Part shown: piece by piece, positions 40,161-49,761 of the stretch
Position numbering within the stretch: position 1 is the stretch's first letter
Layout: each line of letters begins with the position of its first letter
Origin: Paracoccus fistulariae
GTDB lineage: Bacteria; Pseudomonadota; Alphaproteobacteria; Rhodobacterales; Rhodobacteraceae
Reading direction: 5' to 3'
Length of the DNA stretch: 64,000 nt
Assembly: GCF_028553785.1 (NCBI RefSeq)
Contig: NZ_CP067136.1
Location: forward strand, 434,001 to 498,000
Program-made: the position numbers and the translations under genes
Notes under the pieces: generated by a model
Database searches by the model: none
The model's input: only the letters and a program-made list of their open reading frames with translations
Told to the model about the DNA's origin: nothing

Positions 40161-40365
40161 CGTAACCTCGAACCGTGACCTGATCGCCCGCCGTGGCGGG
40201 GCTGCCCGTGGATCGTCCCGGGGGCGGCAAAGGTCAAGTCTCTTGCGCTTATGTCGCGCGCCTGTGAACAATGGCGCAGCGCCGGATCACAGGGAACCCC
40301 GGACACCCGCCCGGGTTATGACAGGCAGGATCGGGCCTTGGCCCAACAGATGCGAGGGATACAGG

Positions 40366-41211
40366 ATGCAATGGCGAGGGCGCCGCGGCAGCGGCAATGT
40401 CGAGGACAGGCGCAGCATGGGCGCGGCCGGTGCCGGTGGAATGGGGGTGGTCGGCATGCTGGCCGTGCTTGCCTTCGGCTATTTCTTCGGCGTCGATATC
40501 TCTCCCATCGTTCGGGAACTGGATCAGGCCCCGGGCGAGGGCAGCGGCCCGCTGACGCAGGAGGATGAGAAATGGGGCCAGTTCATGTCGGTCGTGCTGG
40601 CCGATACCGAAGAGGTCTGGGCGACGACCCTGCCCGAACAGGCCGGGATCCGGTATCGCGATCCGACCCTGGTTCTGTTTCGCGGCACGGTGCAATCGGC
40701 CTGCGGCACAGCAAGCTCGGCCATGGGGCCATTTTATTGCCCGGGCGATCAGAAGCTGTATCTAGACACCGATTTCTTTGACATGATGGCGCGCCGCATG
40801 GGCGCGGGGGGCGATTTCGCCTATGCCTATGTGATCGCGCATGAGGTTGGGCATCATGTCCAGAACCTGACCGGCGTGCTGCAACAGGTGAACAGCCTGC
40901 GCGCCCGTGTCAGCCGCAGCGATTCGAACAAGATCTCGGTCCTGACCGAATTGCAGGCCGATTGCTATGCCGGGATCTGGGCGCGCGGCGCGCAAGAGCG
41001 ATTCGGCACGCTGGAGCCGGGCGATCTGGAAGAGGCGCAGCGCGCCGCACAGGCCGTTGGCGACGATGTGATCCAGTCAGATGCGGGCCGAGTGCCGGTT
41101 CCGGACAGTTTTACGCATGGATCGGCCGATCAGCGTCAGGAATGGTTGATGCGTGGCTTCCAATCTGGTGACATGGGGCAATGTGATACATTTGCTCAGG
41201 CGGGTCTGTGA
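40366..41211 (+). CDS. Neutral zinc metallopeptidase (YpfJ/KPN_02809 family)
   Basis: A 281-residue protein from ATG 40366. The N-terminus MQWRGRRGSGNVEDRR is a family hallmark, followed by one membrane helix (about 26-44). The zinc motif HEVGH is at 159-163 (IAHEVGHHVQNL), and ELQADCYAGIWA supplies the third ligand region. The C-terminus has SFTHGSADQRQEWLMRGF. It is probably membrane-anchored with the catalytic domain outside; the substrate is unknown. Confidence 0.92.
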   Translation: MQWRGRRGSGNVEDRRSMGAAGAGGMGVVGMLAVLAFGYFFGVDISPIVRELDQAPGEGSGPLTQEDEKWGQFMSVVLADTEEVWATTLPEQAGIRYRDPTLVLFRGTVQSACGTASSAMGPFYCPGDQKLYLDTDFFDMMARRMGAGGDFAYAYVIAHEVGHHVQNLTGVLQQVNSLRARVSRSDSNKISVLTELQADCYAGIWARGAQERFGTLEPGDLEEAQRAAQAVGDDVIQSDAGRVPVPDSFTHGSADQRQEWLMRGFQSGDMGQCDTFAQAGL

Positions 41212-41239
41212 TCCGTCCGGGCAGGACGGAGGAAGAACC

Positions 41240-41344
41240 ATGACGACGCTGATCCTTGGGCTTGGCCTGACCGCGACCCTGGGGCTGATCGCCCTCAGCG
41301 CCCGGCCCGTGCCGCGCAAGATTCGCGTGCGGGCACGCCGCTAG
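41240..41344 (+). CDS. 34-residue single-helix membrane mini-protein
   Basis: ATG 41240 follows a strong GGAGGAAG site. The product is one hydrophobic helix (TTLILGLGLTATLGLIAL) and a basic tail (PRKIRVRARR). It lies 28 bases after the metallopeptidase, so it is probably co-transcribed. Its TAG stop shares bases with the stop of the opposing gene (CTAG). No family recognised. Confidence 0.5.
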   Translation: MTTLILGLGLTATLGLIALSARPVPRKIRVRARR

Positions 41345-41535
41345 GGGCTGTTGGGAATGCGGGGCATGCGGCCCCGCTCCATCCGCGCCCAGTCGGGCCA
41401 CAGGCCCAGCCAGTCCATGGCGACGATGACCACCGCCAAGATCAGAACCAGCAGGACCAGCTTTACCATCCGGGCGCTTGGTGGGTTTCGTGCCCATTTT
41501 GACGCCCTCAGCAACCAGATCAGGTTGTTCATCAT
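41341..41535 (-). CDS. Small conserved membrane protein
   Basis: A 64-residue protein with ATG at 41535 or 41532. The N-terminal LIWLLRASKWARNPPS is followed by one hydrophobic helix (VKLVLLVLILAVVIVAMDWL) and a WPDWARMERGRMP tail. It has the look of a small Rhodobacterales-conserved protein rather than a random frame, but no function is known. Its stop overlaps that of the converging mini-protein. Confidence 0.6.
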   Translation of the reverse strand: MMNNLIWLLRASKWARNPPSARMVKLVLLVLILAVVIVAMDWLGLWPDWARMERGRMPRIPNSP

Positions 41536-41611
41536 TGCCTCTGCCTGCTACATCGGGCCCAGACGATCAGAGGCCCCGAGAAGTCTCAAGGCCGAAATGC
41601 AAGAGTGACCA

Positions 41612-42082
41612 TTGCCGAACCATCAGGACTCCCGCGATCTGCCCTACACTGCGCGTCAGATGTATGACCTTGTCGCGGATATCGAAAGCTACCCGAAATT
41701 TCTGCCCTGGAACAGCGCGGCGCGCATCCGGTCGCGTCAGGTCCAGCCCGACGGGTCCGAGGTCGTGGCCGCCGATCTTGTGATCAGCTTCAAGGTGTTT
41801 CGCGAGAAATTCGGCAGCCGCGTGACGCTGTGGCCCGCCGATCCCGATACCGGAGAGATGAAGATCGACACGGATTATCTGGATGGCCCCTTCAAATACC
41901 TGCATAGCGGCTGGAGCTTTGTCGACCGCCCCGAAGGCGGCTGCCGCGTCCGGTTTTTCGTCGATTTCGAATTCCGCAACATGATCCTGCAAAAGCTGAT
42001 CGGCGTCGTCTTCCAGGAGGCGATGTCGCGCATTGTCCGCGCCTTCGAGGATCGCGCGAAAGAGCTTTACGGCAGCCCCTGA
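41612..42082 (+). CDS. COQ10/RatA-type START-domain protein
   Basis: A 156-residue protein from TTG 41612. The polyketide-cyclase/START signature is YTARQMYDLVADIESYPKFLPW, with LDGPFKYLHSGWSF in the middle and a C-terminal helix VFQEAMSRIVRAFEDRAKELY. Family members bind ubiquinone and support respiration (COQ10) or act on ribosome assembly (RatA). In Alphaproteobacteria the COQ10-like role is the usual annotation. Soluble, cytoplasmic. Confidence 0.87.
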   Translation: MPNHQDSRDLPYTARQMYDLVADIESYPKFLPWNSAARIRSRQVQPDGSEVVAADLVISFKVFREKFGSRVTLWPADPDTGEMKIDTDYLDGPFKYLHSGWSFVDRPEGGCRVRFFVDFEFRNMILQKLIGVVFQEAMSRIVRAFEDRAKELYGSP

Positions 42083-42120
42083 ACGCGCCCCGGATATGAA
42101 CGAACCAGAAAGGTCAGACC

Positions 42121-42480
42121 ATGACGATGCCTCCTGACAGCCCGACCGCGAAACAGATGAACAACGTCAAGATCATCTACGGTCTTTACGCGCTTGGCTA
42201 TTTCGTCGCCATCACCACGCTGGTCGGCGCCGTGCTGGCCTATATGTGGCGCGGCAATGACCGGATGGCCGACAGCCATTTCACCTTCCAGATCCGCACC
42301 TTCTGGATCAGCCTGCTGATCGGCCTTCTGGCGCTGATCACAATGGTGATCGGGGTGGGCTTCCTGATCTGGATCTTTCTGACCGTCTGGGGCCTGTTGC
42401 GGGTCATCAGCGGCTTTCTGTTGGCCAATGACGGCAAGCCGGTCAGCAATACGAAATATCTGGGCATGATGGCGGAATAA
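42121..42480 (+). CDS. DUF4870-like membrane protein
   Basis: A 119-residue protein with three hydrophobic helices: YALGYFVAITTLVGAVLAYMW, FWISLLIGLLALITMVIGVGF and IWIFLTVWGLLRVISGFLL. The motifs VGAVLAY and FQIRTFWISL fit small DUF4870-type membrane proteins. Function unknown. It lies 38 bases after the COQ10-like gene on the same strand and is followed by a strong bidirectional terminator. Confidence 0.78.
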   Translation: MTMPPDSPTAKQMNNVKIIYGLYALGYFVAITTLVGAVLAYMWRGNDRMADSHFTFQIRTFWISLLIGLLALITMVIGVGFLIWIFLTVWGLLRVISGFLLANDGKPVSNTKYLGMMAE

Positions 42481-42502
42481 TCGCGCCGCACCCGATGATG
42501 TC

Positions 42503-42533
42503 AAAAAGGCCGCCCGGGTGGGGCGGCCTTTTT
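42503..42533. terminator. Bidirectional terminator between DUF4870-like gene and metK
   Basis: A 13-bp perfect stem AAAAAGGCCGCCC/GGGCGGCCTTTTT with loop GGGTG. It has T-runs on both strands and serves the two converging transcripts. Confidence 0.93.
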
Positions 42534-42537
42534 CGTG

Positions 42538-43716
42538 TCAGCTCAGCGCGGCTTTCAGCGCCTCGGCCCGGTCGGTCTTTTCCCAACTGAACGCGGTCGC
42601 GCCGCCCAGGGCATAGGGATCGCGGCCGAAATGGCCATAGGTCGCGGTCGGGCGATAGATCGGATGCAGCAGGTCCAGATCGCGGGTGATGGCAAAAGGA
42701 CGCAGGTCAAAGACCTCGCGCACGGCGGCCACGATCCTGTCCTGCGGCACCGTCTCTGTGCCAAAGGTATTCAGCGAAATCGAGGTCGGCTGCGCCTCTC
42801 CGATGGCATAGCTGACCTGGATCTCGCAGCGGCGCGCCAGACCGGCGGCGACGATATTCTTGGCCACCCAACGTCCGGCATAGGCGGCCGAACGGTCCAC
42901 CTTGCTGGGATCCTTGCCGGAAAACGCGCCGCCGCCGTGGCGCGCCATGCCGCCATAGCTGTCGACGATGATCTTGCGGCCGGTCAGACCGCAATCGCCC
43001 ACCGGGCCGCCGATGACGAATTTCCCGGTCGGGTTGATGAAATATTTCGTCTCATCCGACAGCCATTCGGCGGGCAGGACCGGCTTGATGATTTCCTCGA
43101 TCACCGCCTCGCGCAGATCTTTCAGCGCGATATCGGGATTGTGCTGCGTGGACAGCACCACCGCGTCGATGGCCTCGGGGCGGCCCTCGGCGTCATAGCG
43201 CAGGGTCAGCTGCGATTTCGCGTCCGGGCGCAGCCAGGGCAGGGTGCCGTCGCGGCGCACCGCCGATTGCCGCTCGACCAGGCGGTGGGCATAGGTGATC
43301 GGCGCGGGCATCAGCACGTCGGTTTCATCCGAGGCATAGCCGAACATCAGCCCCTGATCTCCCGCGCCCTGTTCTTCGAGGGTTTCCCGGTCAACACCTT
43401 GATTAATCTCAGGAGATTGCTTGCCGATGATATTGATGACCGAACAGGTCGCGCCGTCGAAACCGACCTCGCTGCTGGTATAGCCGATATCGTTGATGAC
43501 ATCGCGCACGATCTTTTCCAGATCGACCCAAGCGGTCGTGCTGATCTCGCCCGAGATGATGGCGACGCCGGTCTTGACCATGGTTTCGCAGGCCACGCGG
43601 GCGCGCGCATCTTCGGCCAGAATGGCGTCAAGGATGGCGTCGCTGATCTGGTCCGCGATCTTGTCGGGATGCCCCTCGGACACGGATTCCGAGGTGAAAA
43701 GGGAATATTCGCTCAT
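42538..43716 (-). CDS. metK: S-adenosylmethionine synthase
   Basis: A 392-residue enzyme making SAM from methionine and ATP. Signatures: [20 protein letters not shown] at the N-terminus, the hexapeptide region [12 protein letters not shown], and the P-loop-like [16 protein letters not shown]. The ATG at 43716 lies 3 bp from the ahcY stop (TGACCCATG), so ahcY and metK form a two-gene SAM-cycle operon. The terminator at 42503 ends it. Confidence 0.96.
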   Translation of the reverse strand: MSEYSLFTSESVSEGHPDKIADQISDAILDAILAEDARARVACETMVKTGVAIISGEISTTAWVDLEKIVRDVINDIGYTSSEVGFDGATCSVINIIGKQSPEINQGVDRETLEEQGAGDQGLMFGYASDETDVLMPAPITYAHRLVERQSAVRRDGTLPWLRPDAKSQLTLRYDAEGRPEAIDAVVLSTQHNPDIALKDLREAVIEEIIKPVLPAEWLSDETKYFINPTGKFVIGGPVGDCGLTGRKIIVDSYGGMARHGGGAFSGKDPSKVDRSAAYAGRWVAKNIVAAGLARRCEIQVSYAIGEAQPTSISLNTFGTETVPQDRIVAAVREVFDLRPFAITRDLDLLHPIYRPTATYGHFGRDPYALGGATAFSWEKTDRAEALKAALS

Positions 43717-43719
43717 GGG

Positions 43720-45111
43720 TCAGTACCGGTAATGCTCGGATTTGAAGGGGCCTTCGGGGGTGACGCCGATATAGTCAGCCTGTTCGGGCGACAGTTTCGT
43801 CAGCTTGACGCCGATCTTCTCCAGATGCAGCGCGGCCACCTTTTCATCCAGTGCCTTGGGCAGGATATAGACGCCGGGCTGGTAATCGTCGCCCTTGGTG
43901 AACAGCTCGATCTGGGCCAGCACCTGATTGGTGAAGCTGGCCGACATCACGAAAGAGGGATGGCCCGTCGCATTGCCCAGATTCAGCAAACGGCCCTGAG
44001 ACAGCAGGATGATCCGCGCGCCCGAGGGCATCTCGATCATGTCCACCTGATCCTTGATATTGGTCCATTTGTGGTTTTTCAGCGCGGCCACCTGAATTTC
44101 ATTGTCGAAATGGCCGATATTGCCGACGATGGCCATGTCCTTCATCTGGCGCATATGCTCCAGCCGGATCACGTCCTTGTTGCCGGTCGTGGTGATGAAG
44201 ATATCGGCGCTGCCCGCCACATCTTCCAGCGTCACCACCTCGAACCCGTCCATGGCGGCCTGCAGCGCGCAGATCGGGTCAACCTCGGTCACCTTCACGC
44301 GGGCGCCGGCGCCACGCAATGACGCGGCGCTGCCCTTGCCGACATCGCCGTAACCGCAGACGACCGCGACCTTGCCCGCCATCATCACATCGGTGGCGCG
44401 GCGGATGCCATCGACAAGGCTTTCCTTGCAGCCGTATTTATTGTCGAATTTCGACTTGGTGACGCTGTCATTGACATTGATCGCGGGGAAGGGCAGCAGG
44501 CCTTTCTTGTGCAGATCATAAAGGCGATGCACGCCGGTGGTGGTTTCCTCGCTGACGCCGCGGATCGCATCACGCTGTTTGGTGAACCAGCCGGGGCTGG
44601 CGGCCAGACGTTTCTTGATCTGGGCGAACAGCGCCTCTTCCTCTTCGCTGGTCGGCGTTTCGATCAGATCGGTCTCGCCCGCCTCGACCCGCGCGCCCAG
44701 CAGGATATACATGGTCGCATCGCCGCCATCATCCAGGATCATGTTCGCGGTGCCTTCGCCGAACTGGAAGATCTGATCGGTATAGGACCAGTATTCGGCC
44801 AGCGTCTCGCCCTTGATGGCAAAGACCGGCACGCCCGAGGCCGCAATGGCTGCGGCGGCGTGATCCTGGGTCGAATAGATGTTGCAGGAGGCCCAGCGAA
44901 CCTCGGCCCCAAGCGCGGTCAGGGTTTCGATCAGAACGGCGGTCTGCACGGTCATATGCAGGCTGCCCGCGATGCGCGCGCCCTGCAGCGGTTGCGACTG
45001 GCCGTATTCCGCGCGCAGCGCCATCAGACCCGGCATTTCCGTTTCGGCAATATCCAGTTCCTTGCGGCCATAATCGGCCAGCGCGATATCCTTGATGATG
45101 TAGTCGGTCAC
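43720..45111 (-). CDS. ahcY: S-adenosylhomocysteine hydrolase
   Basis: A 463-residue enzyme. GTG 45111 is chosen since the family N-terminus [21 protein letters not shown] begins there. NAD-binding [20 protein letters not shown] is intact, substrate motifs [11 protein letters not shown] and KGETLAEYW are present, and the C-terminus ends in FKSEHYRY. It splits SAH to adenosine and homocysteine, relieving methyltransferase inhibition. It is first in an operon with metK, behind a structured 109-base leader. Confidence 0.96.
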   Translation of the reverse strand: MTDYIIKDIALADYGRKELDIAETEMPGLMALRAEYGQSQPLQGARIAGSLHMTVQTAVLIETLTALGAEVRWASCNIYSTQDHAAAAIAASGVPVFAIKGETLAEYWSYTDQIFQFGEGTANMILDDGGDATMYILLGARVEAGETDLIETPTSEEEEALFAQIKKRLAASPGWFTKQRDAIRGVSEETTTGVHRLYDLHKKGLLPFPAINVNDSVTKSKFDNKYGCKESLVDGIRRATDVMMAGKVAVVCGYGDVGKGSAASLRGAGARVKVTEVDPICALQAAMDGFEVVTLEDVAGSADIFITTTGNKDVIRLEHMRQMKDMAIVGNIGHFDNEIQVAALKNHKWTNIKDQVDMIEMPSGARIILLSQGRLLNLGNATGHPSFVMSASFTNQVLAQIELFTKGDDYQPGVYILPKALDEKVAALHLEKIGVKLTKLSPEQADYIGVTPEGPFKSEHYRY

Positions 45112-45142
45112 GCTGATACGCCCTTTGCATGTTGTATTTGCT

Positions 45143-45197
45143 GCAAGGGGATAGCCGATGGACCCGCTAACCGAAAGGGGGAAAACCCCTTGCGGTT
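45143..45197 (-). promoter_or_regulatory. Structured ahcY leader with mutually exclusive hairpins
   Basis: Hairpin A: AACCG/CGGTT plus AAGGGG/CCCCTT with one mismatch and a 5-base loop (45169-45197). Hairpin B: GCAAGGGG (45143-45150) pairs perfectly over 8 bp with CCCCTTGC (45186-45193), which also forms one arm of A. The two cannot coexist. It lies between the TetR-type stop (45221) and ahcY start (45111). It could be an attenuator or ligand-responsive leader, or only a terminator of the upstream gene; no known SAM or SAH riboswitch consensus was recognised. Confidence 0.4.
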
Positions 45198-45220
45198 GCG
45201 TCACATCGCTGCTGTCTGCG

Positions 45221-45892
45221 TCAATCGGAGGTGCGGCTGCGGGTGGGCTGACCCAGATAGCGGATGATGAAGTTGTTCAGCATCTCTTTGGCCGAGGCAA
45301 GCTGGATCTCACCGGGCTGCAGATCTCCCATCCGGGAATCGACGACATAGCGGGCCAGACCATGCGCAAAGACCCGGCTGCTGATGACGATCGTGGTGAT
45401 GTCGTCTTCGTTGCGCAGCAGGCCGGCGGTCTTGGCGCGTTCCAGAATGCGGATCATCAATTCGTTCAGCGAATCCAGATAGCGGCGGGTCTGGGGCGTG
45501 CGGACGGTATCCAGCACGGCCGAATTGGTGATCAGGCGGAACTGTTCGCGATTATTGTCGGCCCAGTCCAGATAGGCATCGCCAAGCGCCATATACTGCC
45601 CGATGGGGTCGTCCTGATCCATCTTGACGATGGCCTTCGTGGTGGCGTCGATCAACCGGATCAGACCCTGTTCGGCAATGGCGACCAGCAGCCCCTGATC
45701 GTCCTTGAAGATCCGCCGCAGATCGGCGGCGGGCACCCCCACCATCTTGCTGACCTGCGACAGCGAGGGACGATGCTCACGGCTTTGCTGCAGCATCTGC
45801 ATCGTTGCGACAAGCGCCTGACCGTGAAGGCCCAGGCCTTTCAGGACGTCATCATGTCTACTCATACCGGCACCGTTACCATTCGAAGTCAT
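45221..45892 (-). CDS. TetR/AcrR-family transcriptional regulator
   Basis: A 223-residue protein. The N-terminal helix-turn-helix is [27 protein letters not shown] (about 43-69). The C-terminal ligand domain is helical, with [23 protein letters not shown], as in the WHG-type (TetR_C_33) subgroup. ATG 45892 is far from its nearest divergent gene. Target unknown; ahcY-metK downstream on the same strand may be controlled or merely adjacent. Confidence 0.83.
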   Translation of the reverse strand: MTSNGNGAGMSRHDDVLKGLGLHGQALVATMQMLQQSREHRPSLSQVSKMVGVPAADLRRIFKDDQGLLVAIAEQGLIRLIDATTKAIVKMDQDDPIGQYMALGDAYLDWADNNREQFRLITNSAVLDTVRTPQTRRYLDSLNELMIRILERAKTAGLLRNEDDITTIVISSRVFAHGLARYVVDSRMGDLQPGEIQLASAKEMLNNFIIRYLGQPTRSRTSD

Positions 45893-46197
45893 GTTTCACT
45901 GCCTTTACCGGATCCGCGCGGTCCCGCCGGACGGGCCGCTTTCGTATATTTATGTCGGAAAGGTGAGCAGCATCATTCCAAGGGCCAATTACCGAATAAC
46001 CACGGACAGGTTGTCCCGCGCCCGACGGGGGCGCGATCAAAGCGATTCTGGACAGTTTCAAGCCATTCACAACATTACACCTATTGGCCGCTACGATAGC
46101 TCGACCGGTGATATGTTAGCATGGACCGATTTGGGCACGAACCTCACTAAATCGACAGGTTGCGACAAGCCGCTGAGAAAGCGGCTTTTTCGCGGCC
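45893..46197. other. Intergenic region with terminator-like hairpin
   Basis: 305 bases between the TetR-type gene and the end of typA. It contains the hairpin at 46167-46190. A 128-codon plus-strand frame crosses it but shows no coding character and runs antisense into typA. The promoter of the TetR gene presumably lies near 45900-45960. Confidence 0.5.
46167..46190. terminator. Terminator-like hairpin downstream of typA
   Basis: An 8-bp stem AAGCCGCT/AGCGGCTT with a 5-base loop. The T-tract is on the plus strand, while the nearest gene end (typA, 46198) is on the minus strand, so it may work poorly for typA. Confidence 0.55.
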
Positions 46198-48018
46198 CTA
46201 TCCTTCGGAGCGGGCTTGACGTTTACGTTCATGCGGATCCAGATAACGCTTGCGCAGACGGATGTTGCGCGGCGTGACCTCGACCAGTTCGTCGTCGTTG
46301 ATATAGGCGATGGCCTCTTCCAGCGACATCCGCACCGGGGGCGTCAGGCGGACGGCCTCATCGGTGCCCGAGGCGCGGACGTTGGTCAGCTTCTTGCCCT
46401 TCAGCGGATTGACCTCAAGGTCATTGTCGCGGCTGTGTTCGCCGATGATCATGCCCTGATAGACCTGTTCCTGCGCGCCGATGAACATCTTGCCGCGCTC
46501 TTCCAGATTCCACAGCGCATAGGCGACGCTGATGCCATCTTCCATGCTGATCAGAACGCCCTGACGGCGCCCCTGGATCGCACCCTTATAGGGGGCCCAG
46601 CCGTGGAAAATGCGGTTCAGAACGCCATTGCCGCGCGTGTCGGTCATGAATTCGCCATGATAGCCGATCAACCCGCGCGACGGCACATGCGCGACGATCC
46701 GCGTCTTGCCATGTCCGGCGGGCCGCATGTCGACCAGATCGCCCTTGCGGTCGCCGGTCAGCTTTTCGATCACGGCGCCGGTGTAATCGTCATCGACATC
46801 GATGATCGCCTCTTCGACCGGTTCCAGCCGCTGGCCGTCCTCCTCGCGGAAGATCACGCGCGGGCGGCTGATCGACAGCTCGAACCCTTCGCGGCGCATG
46901 TTTTCGATCAGCACGCCCATCTGCAATTCGCCCCGGCCCGAGACGATGAAGGCTTCGCCGCCCGGCGTATCCTCGACCTTGATGGCGACGTTGGATTCGG
47001 CCTCTTTCATCAGTCGTTCGCGGATCACGCGGGACTGCACCTTCTTGCCGTCCTGACCGGCCAGCGGGCTGTCATTGATGCCAAAGGTCACGCTGATGGT
47101 GGGCGGATCGATGGGCTGCGAGGGCAGGGCGGTTTCGACCTCGGGCGCGGCGATGGTATCGGCGACCGTGGCCTTGGCCATGCCGGCCAGCGTGACGATA
47201 TCGCCCGCCTCTGCCACGTCGATGGGCTGCTGCGTCAGGCCGCGGAAGGCCAGCACCTTGCTGATGCGGAACTGTTCGATCCGCTCGCCATCGCGGCTCA
47301 GTGCCTTGACGGTGTCGCCCGCCTTGGCACGCCCGGCCTCGACCCGGCCGGTCAGCAGGCGGCCCAGGAAGTTATCGGCGCCCAGCGTCGTGGCCAGCAT
47401 CTGGAACGGCTCGTCCTGGCGGGCGATCTGCTTGGGCGGATCGACATGTTTCAGGATCAGGTCGAACAGCGCCGACATGTCCTTGCGCGGCCCCTCCAGC
47501 GAGTCATCGGCCCAGCCGCCGATCCCCGAAGCATAGACATGCGGGAAATCAAGCTGCTCGTCCGAGGCGCCCAGATTGGCGAAGAGGTCGAACACGTCGT
47601 TCAGCGCGTTGTCGGGTTCGGCTGCAGGCTTGTCGACCTTGTTCAGCACCACGATCGGGCGCAGCCCAAGCGCCAGCGCCTTCGAGGTCACAAATTTCGT
47701 CTGCGGCATCGGACCTTCGGCAGCATCGACCAGCAGGCAGACGCCATCGACCATCGACAGGATGCGTTCGACCTCGCCCCCGAAATCGGCGTGGCCGGGG
47801 GTATCGACGATATTGATCCGGGTGCCTTTCCATTCGACCGAGGTGGCCTTGGCCAGAATGGTGATCCCGCGTTCGCGCTCGATGTCGTTGCTGTCCATCG
47901 CGCGTTCGGCGACGGCCTGATTTTCACGAAACGCCCCCGACTGACGCAGCAACTGGTCGACCAGCGTCGTCTTGCCGTGGTCAACGTGAGCGATAATGGC
48001 GATATTGCGGATATCCAT
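46198..48018 (-). CDS. typA: Ribosome-associated translational GTPase TypA/BipA
   Basis: A 606-residue GTPase. G1 is [10 protein letters not shown] (10-19), then the switch region RERGITI, G3 [14 protein letters not shown] and G4 NKVDKP. The EF-G-like domains follow, with [22 protein letters not shown] and a C-terminal region GFMTDTRG-like ([15 protein letters not shown]). It binds ribosomes and aids 50S assembly, especially under cold or stress. Start MDIRNIAII is standard. Confidence 0.96.
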   Translation of the reverse strand: MDIRNIAIIAHVDHGKTTLVDQLLRQSGAFRENQAVAERAMDSNDIERERGITILAKATSVEWKGTRINIVDTPGHADFGGEVERILSMVDGVCLLVDAAEGPMPQTKFVTSKALALGLRPIVVLNKVDKPAAEPDNALNDVFDLFANLGASDEQLDFPHVYASGIGGWADDSLEGPRKDMSALFDLILKHVDPPKQIARQDEPFQMLATTLGADNFLGRLLTGRVEAGRAKAGDTVKALSRDGERIEQFRISKVLAFRGLTQQPIDVAEAGDIVTLAGMAKATVADTIAAPEVETALPSQPIDPPTISVTFGINDSPLAGQDGKKVQSRVIRERLMKEAESNVAIKVEDTPGGEAFIVSGRGELQMGVLIENMRREGFELSISRPRVIFREEDGQRLEPVEEAIIDVDDDYTGAVIEKLTGDRKGDLVDMRPAGHGKTRIVAHVPSRGLIGYHGEFMTDTRGNGVLNRIFHGWAPYKGAIQGRRQGVLISMEDGISVAYALWNLEERGKMFIGAQEQVYQGMIIGEHSRDNDLEVNPLKGKKLTNVRASGTDEAVRLTPPVRMSLEEAIAYINDDELVEVTPRNIRLRKRYLDPHERKRQARSEG

Positions 48019-48190
48019 GGGGCGGCCCTTTTACTTTCGCCGTCGCCCTAACGAAATACCAACCGAATTGCCAGAGTTATTCGCGTTGCACATGGCGTCA
48101 TATGGCAAAGGCCAGCAGAATGGCGCCGCGTGGATCACGCAGCGCCGGAATGGATCTGGCTGTTCTCAGCCCGGTCCGGATGCCAAAGGC

Positions 48191-48265
48191 TCAGCGAAGC
48201 CCAAGGAATGACAGGACGAAAAGGACGATAACGACAAGACCGACGATATAGATGATCGAATTCAT
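48191..48265 (-). CDS. 24-residue conserved membrane microprotein
   Basis: ATG 48265 to TGA 48191; product MNSIIYIVGLVVIVLFVLSF plus LGLR, essentially one transmembrane helix. GGAGCAGAAAG lies upstream. Very similar tiny proteins recur across Proteobacteria (recalled, not searched), so this is probably a real gene. It lies between typA and the hydroxypyruvate-isomerase-like gene. Function unknown. Confidence 0.65.
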   Translation of the reverse strand: MNSIIYIVGLVVIVLFVLSFLGLR

Positions 48266-48382
48266 GGTTCTTTCTGCTCCCGAATAGATGATCCCGCTGC
48301 GGGGATATTTCCTGCTGCAAGGCAGCTATCGTCGAATAACGACGCTCGGCAGCGTCAGTTCCTTGTGATTGCAAAGAAAAAA

Positions 48383-49147
48383 TCAGCGCCTTGTGGCATT
48401 GTCCAGCCAGCCCAGCCCAAGATCCGTCCGCGCCGATGGGTTATAGCGGGCGCTGACCCAGCCCTGAAAATCCTGGCTGTCCATATCCTGAAACAGCGCC
48501 AGGAATTCCGGGTCGTCCACCGCCGGTTCGTGCCGGTGCGGATGGCCTGCGATCTGGACGTGGCGGATCAGGGATGCATGCTCACGCCAGACGCTCAGCA
48601 CGCTGCCGGTCATGTCCTGGGCATGAAAGCTGTCCAGCTGCAGGCCCAGATTGCCCGCCCCGACCTCGGCGATGATCTCTGCCGCCAGCCCGAAATCGCA
48701 CAGGTAAGAGCCGGGCAGAATGGTGGGCGATACCGGCTTCATGACAAGATTGGCATGTGGCGCGCGCGCAGCGGCCCAGGTCAGGTTCTCGATCAGCGTT
48801 CGGCGCGCATGACGTCCCTGGGCGGCGCCCGGGATGATGCGGATATGCCGGATATGCAGCGCCTGCGCCAGCCGCAGCGCCCGGTCGAAATCGCTGCGAA
48901 ACCGGCTTTCCAGACCGGGGACCGCCGCAAAGCCGCGCGGGCCGCCCGACCAGTTGGGCGGCGGGCAGTTCATCAGCACGATCTCTAACCCCGCCGATTG
49001 CGCGGCCTGAAACAGCGCGCGCGGGTCCATGTCATAGGGATACAGGATCTCGACCGCCCCGAACCCGGCCTCGGCTGCCGCGGCAAAGCGATCCAGCATC
49101 GGCAGTTCGGTAAAGAGATAGGTCAGGTTCGCGGCAAATCGCGGCAT
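48383..49147 (-). CDS. Hydroxypyruvate isomerase-like TIM-barrel protein, catalytic Glu residues replaced
   Basis: A 254-residue protein from ATG 49147. It follows the E. coli Hyi fold: MPRFAANLTYLFTELPMLDR, VEILYPYD, LQLDSFHAQ and HVQIAGHPHRHEP are all conserved. However, the segment matching EALSP of Hyi reads KPVSP (Lys137 for Glu143), and the one matching GCEYKP reads SARYNP (Arg234 for Glu240). These two Glu are the proposed proton donor/acceptor pair, so normal isomerase activity is unlikely. It lies 7 bases after the DUF1285 gene, so they are co-transcribed. Probable pseudoenzyme or altered-function relative. Confidence 0.8.
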   Translation of the reverse strand: MPRFAANLTYLFTELPMLDRFAAAAEAGFGAVEILYPYDMDPRALFQAAQSAGLEIVLMNCPPPNWSGGPRGFAAVPGLESRFRSDFDRALRLAQALHIRHIRIIPGAAQGRHARRTLIENLTWAAARAPHANLVMKPVSPTILPGSYLCDFGLAAEIIAEVGAGNLGLQLDSFHAQDMTGSVLSVWREHASLIRHVQIAGHPHRHEPAVDDPEFLALFQDMDSQDFQGWVSARYNPSARTDLGLGWLDNATRR

Positions 49148-49154
49148 GATCTGC

Positions 49155-49697
49155 CTAGGGTTCCAGCGCGAAGAATTGCCCGGCAGAGCGCACGCCGGTC
49201 CTGCCATCCACCTCATCCGCCGCGGCGGCCAGCCGGTAGAAGGTCTTGCGGTCGATCAGGGCCTCCAGCCCGGCGCGGACATGGACATAGGGACGCGGTT
49301 CCTGCGCATCGCCGCGCATGATGATCGGGTGATCGGCATCGGCCAGGACCTCATCGCCGACATTGGTGGTAAAGGTGACGCGGTCCGGCAGAATCTCGGC
49401 ATCGGTGGCGATGAACGGGGCATCCTGCACGCGAATGCCGACCTTCTCGACCGGGGTGACAAGAAAGAACTTGCCATCTTCGCGCTTCAGCACGGTGGAA
49501 AACAGGCGGACCATTGCCGGGCGTCCGATGGGCGTGCCCTGATAGAACCATGTCCCATCGGCGCGGATTTCCATGTCCAGATCGCCGCAAAACGGTGGAT
49601 TCCACAGGTGAACCGGCGGCAGTCCGCCCTTGGCGGCCTTGCTGGCTGCGGCGGCGATGCCCTCGGCACTCACGTTTTTGTCACTCTCTTGCGGCAT
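49155..49697 (-). CDS. DUF1285 family protein
   Basis: A 180-residue protein from ATG 49697 (the longer open frame is antisense to the moxR promoter). DUF1285 features: PPVHLWNPPFCGDLDMEIRA, GTWFYQGTPIGRPAMVRLFS and ILPDRVTFTTNVGDEVLAD. The fold is small all-beta; function unknown. It is divergent from moxR with 64 bases between starts. Confidence 0.88.
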   Translation of the reverse strand: MPQESDKNVSAEGIAAAASKAAKGGLPPVHLWNPPFCGDLDMEIRADGTWFYQGTPIGRPAMVRLFSTVLKREDGKFFLVTPVEKVGIRVQDAPFIATDAEILPDRVTFTTNVGDEVLADADHPIIMRGDAQEPRPYVHVRAGLEALIDRKTFYRLAAAADEVDGRTGVRSAGQFFALEP

Positions 49698-49761
49698 TCC
49701 CTGTGGTCGCCTTTCCTCAAACTCCCTATGTTCGGTTCTAAAGCAGCAAAAGGACAATGTC

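Noticed and set aside
45112..45220. Known SAM-II, SAH or SAM/SAH riboswitch before ahcY
   Set aside because: Structure is present but the conserved cores I recall for these classes were not found, so only an unnamed leader is reported.
45891..46277. 128-codon plus-strand frame between the TetR gene and typA
   Set aside because: No ribosome site, no recognisable motif, runs antisense into typA, and contains a terminator-like hairpin.
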